From assembly GCA_003446315.1 (NCBI GenBank), contig DMBA01000132.1:1-9532 (forward strand): 9,532 nt of DNA, in the 5' to 3' direction. The notes beneath the pieces were generated by a model, which saw only the letters and a program-made list of their open reading frames with translations, was not told where the DNA came from and searched no databases. This document shows, piece after piece, positions 8,481 to 9,532 of this stretch. Each line of letters starts with the position of its first letter. The first letter of the stretch is position 1. The position numbers and the translations under genes are program-made. This DNA is from Ruminococcus sp. (GTDB lineage: Bacteria; Bacillota; Clostridia; Oscillospirales; Ruminococcaceae).

Positions 8481-8497
8481 GTTTACATGTGAAGACA

Positions 8498-8526
8498 TTG
8501 ACTTTTCAGAAGCCTTGTGCTATAAT
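8498..8526 (+). promoter_or_regulatory. sigma-A promoter of the LRR-dockerin gene
   Basis: There is a -35 TTGACT (8498-8503), a 17-nt spacer and a perfect -10 TATAAT (8521-8526) with TGC before it (extended -10). Transcription would begin near 8533, giving a leader of about 68 nt. An imperfect hairpin (TTCGGA / TCCGGAA, about 8535-8552) forms at the 5' end of that leader. Confidence 0.82.
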
Positions 8527-8600
8527 AACAATCATTCGGAGAACTTCCGGAAAATGTGCATACTTTGTCAAAATATAAAATGATTGAAGGAGATTTGCTT

Positions 8601-9524
8601 ATGAACCGTATCATAAAGAAAGCAGCATCTGCTGTTCTCTCTCTGACCATGATGGCATCAACTGCCGCAGCAATGGCAGCGGAGCTTCCGCATGGTTGCC
8701 TGACGCTGACCGCATCCGCAGCATCCGCTTCCTATACTACGGCAACCGTCAACAATGTAAAATACAAGATCTATGCTTCTGAAAAGAAAGCGATCGTATC
8801 CGGTGTTGCAGCGAATACGATGTTGGTGCACATTCCGAAAACGATCGTGGATCCGGTCACACAGACCACAGTAAACGTCACCGGAATGGAACAAACCGCA
8901 TGCAAGGGCAATACCAAGATCTTCACGCTGAAAATTGATGCACATTTCACCACACTGCCGGCAAGTGCGTTTCAGGGCTGTCTCAACCTGATCTCTGTGC
9001 AGCTTCCGCCCACTTTGACGGCGATTCCTGCAAAGGCATTTTACAGCACCAAGATCAACAAGATTCATTTGCCGTATACCGTTGTGAATGTGGGCAGCAA
9101 GGCATTTGCGAACTGTAGTTTCCTGAAGGAAGTCTATGTGCACCGCAGAAATGTGACCATTGCAAGTGATGCATTCGACAAAAAGAATACATCCCGGAAT
9201 GCTTACTGCTATGTCGGATCGAATCAGACCTATTTTACCGATAAGGGCTTTACGGTTTCCGATATGAGAACCGGCGATCTCAATTTGAACTACAAGGTCG
9301 ATAAAGCAGACGCAAAGCTGCTGCTGGATGAGTATAACGCAGTGTATTTTTACAACCAGCCCGCCACCTTTACAGCAGAGCAGCGCCGTTGGGCAGATGT
9401 GGATTATGACGGCGATTTTGACGCGACAGATTGCCTTATTTTGAACTATCTTGTGATGTTCCATGAGCCGCAGGGTTCGTTCTATTATGACCGTTATCTC
9501 TCTGATTATCTCCGGAAGCACTGA
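8601..9524 (+). CDS. secreted LRR_5 (BspA-like) protein with C-terminal type I dockerin, 307 aa
   Basis: Residues 1 to about 41 are a signal peptide: MNRIIKK, a hydrophobic core and Ala-rich candidate cleavage sites. Residues about 105-195 hold BspA-type leucine-rich repeats, seen as three units spaced about 22-24 residues with a recurring pattern (LPASAFQGCLNLISVQLP, IPAKAFYSTKINKIHLP, VGSKAFANCSFLKEVYV). The C-terminus (about 225-285) is a dockerin. Calcium loop 1 is D226-L-N-L-N-Y-K-V-D-K-A-D237 and loop 2 is D266-V-D-Y-D-G-D-F-D-A-T-D277. Dockerins plug into cohesins of a scaffoldin, so the protein probably joins a cellulosome-like surface complex. No glycosidase motif is visible, so a binding or structural role is likely. 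Loop 1 has Tyr where Gly is usual. The start is ATG 8601, 7 nt after AAGGAGA (8587-8593); a GTG at 8556 would put a non-signal extension ahead of the signal peptide. It is divergent from the two-component operon. Confidence 0.92.
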   Translation: MNRIIKKAASAVLSLTMMASTAAAMAAELPHGCLTLTASAASASYTTATVNNVKYKIYASEKKAIVSGVAANTMLVHIPKTIVDPVTQTTVNVTGMEQTACKGNTKIFTLKIDAHFTTLPASAFQGCLNLISVQLPPTLTAIPAKAFYSTKINKIHLPYTVVNVGSKAFANCSFLKEVYVHRRNVTIASDAFDKKNTSRNAYCYVGSNQTYFTDKGFTVSDMRTGDLNLNYKVDKADAKLLLDEYNAVYFYNQPATFTAEQRRWADVDYDGDFDATDCLILNYLVMFHEPQGSFYYDRYLSDYLRKH

Positions 9525-9532
9525 TCGGAACC

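Noticed and set aside
8556..8600. GTG start extending the dockerin protein by 15 residues
   Set aside because: The extension would precede an ordinary signal peptide, and AAGGAGA serves the ATG at 8601.

Overview
The window reads as chromosomal DNA from a Gram-positive Clostridia bacterium, most likely Ruminococcus or a close relative in the Oscillospiraceae. Four things point there: a groES-groEL operon under a CIRCE/HrcA operator, AGGAGG-type ribosome binding sites with sigma-A promoters, a lipobox protein with Thr/Ala/Pro linkers, and a secreted protein ending in a type I dockerin, the hallmark of cellulosome-forming ruminococci. The genus is inferred from content; no alignment was run.

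Layout. (1) 1-371, minus: the N-terminal part of a NudC-type NAD+ diphosphatase with its own sigma-A promoter; it runs off the left edge. (2) 475-2646, minus: the groES-groEL heat-shock operon with promoter, perfect CIRCE, structured leader and a terminator hairpin. The leader carries an extra CIRCE half-site. (3) 2783-4721, plus: a strong promoter drives two genes 6 nt apart. They encode an unrecognised C-terminally anchored protein and a lipoprotein with two SH3-like domains. (4) 4777-5874, plus: ychF, a translation-associated P-loop ATPase. It meets the two-component operon head-on at a bidirectional terminator (about 5881-5916). (5) 5918-8326, minus: a response regulator / histidine kinase operon of the OmpR-PhoB / VanS-like type, with a large extracellular sensor containing six cysteines and a degenerate G1 box. 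(6) 8327-8600: a divergent promoter region with three 11-bp direct-repeat units upstream of the regulator gene. (7) 8601-9524, plus: a secreted leucine-rich-repeat (LRR_5/BspA-like) protein with a C-terminal dockerin.

How the parts relate. groES-groEL, nudC and ychF are housekeeping genes. The accessory content is all cell-surface: the anchored protein and SH3 lipoprotein form one unit, and the sensor kinase, regulator and dockerin protein form another around a shared divergent intergenic region. The most plausible under-described biology is this second unit, where a surface-sensing system may control an LRR-dockerin protein, a non-enzymatic cellulosome passenger. I saw no mobile element, CRISPR array, tRNA or rRNA.
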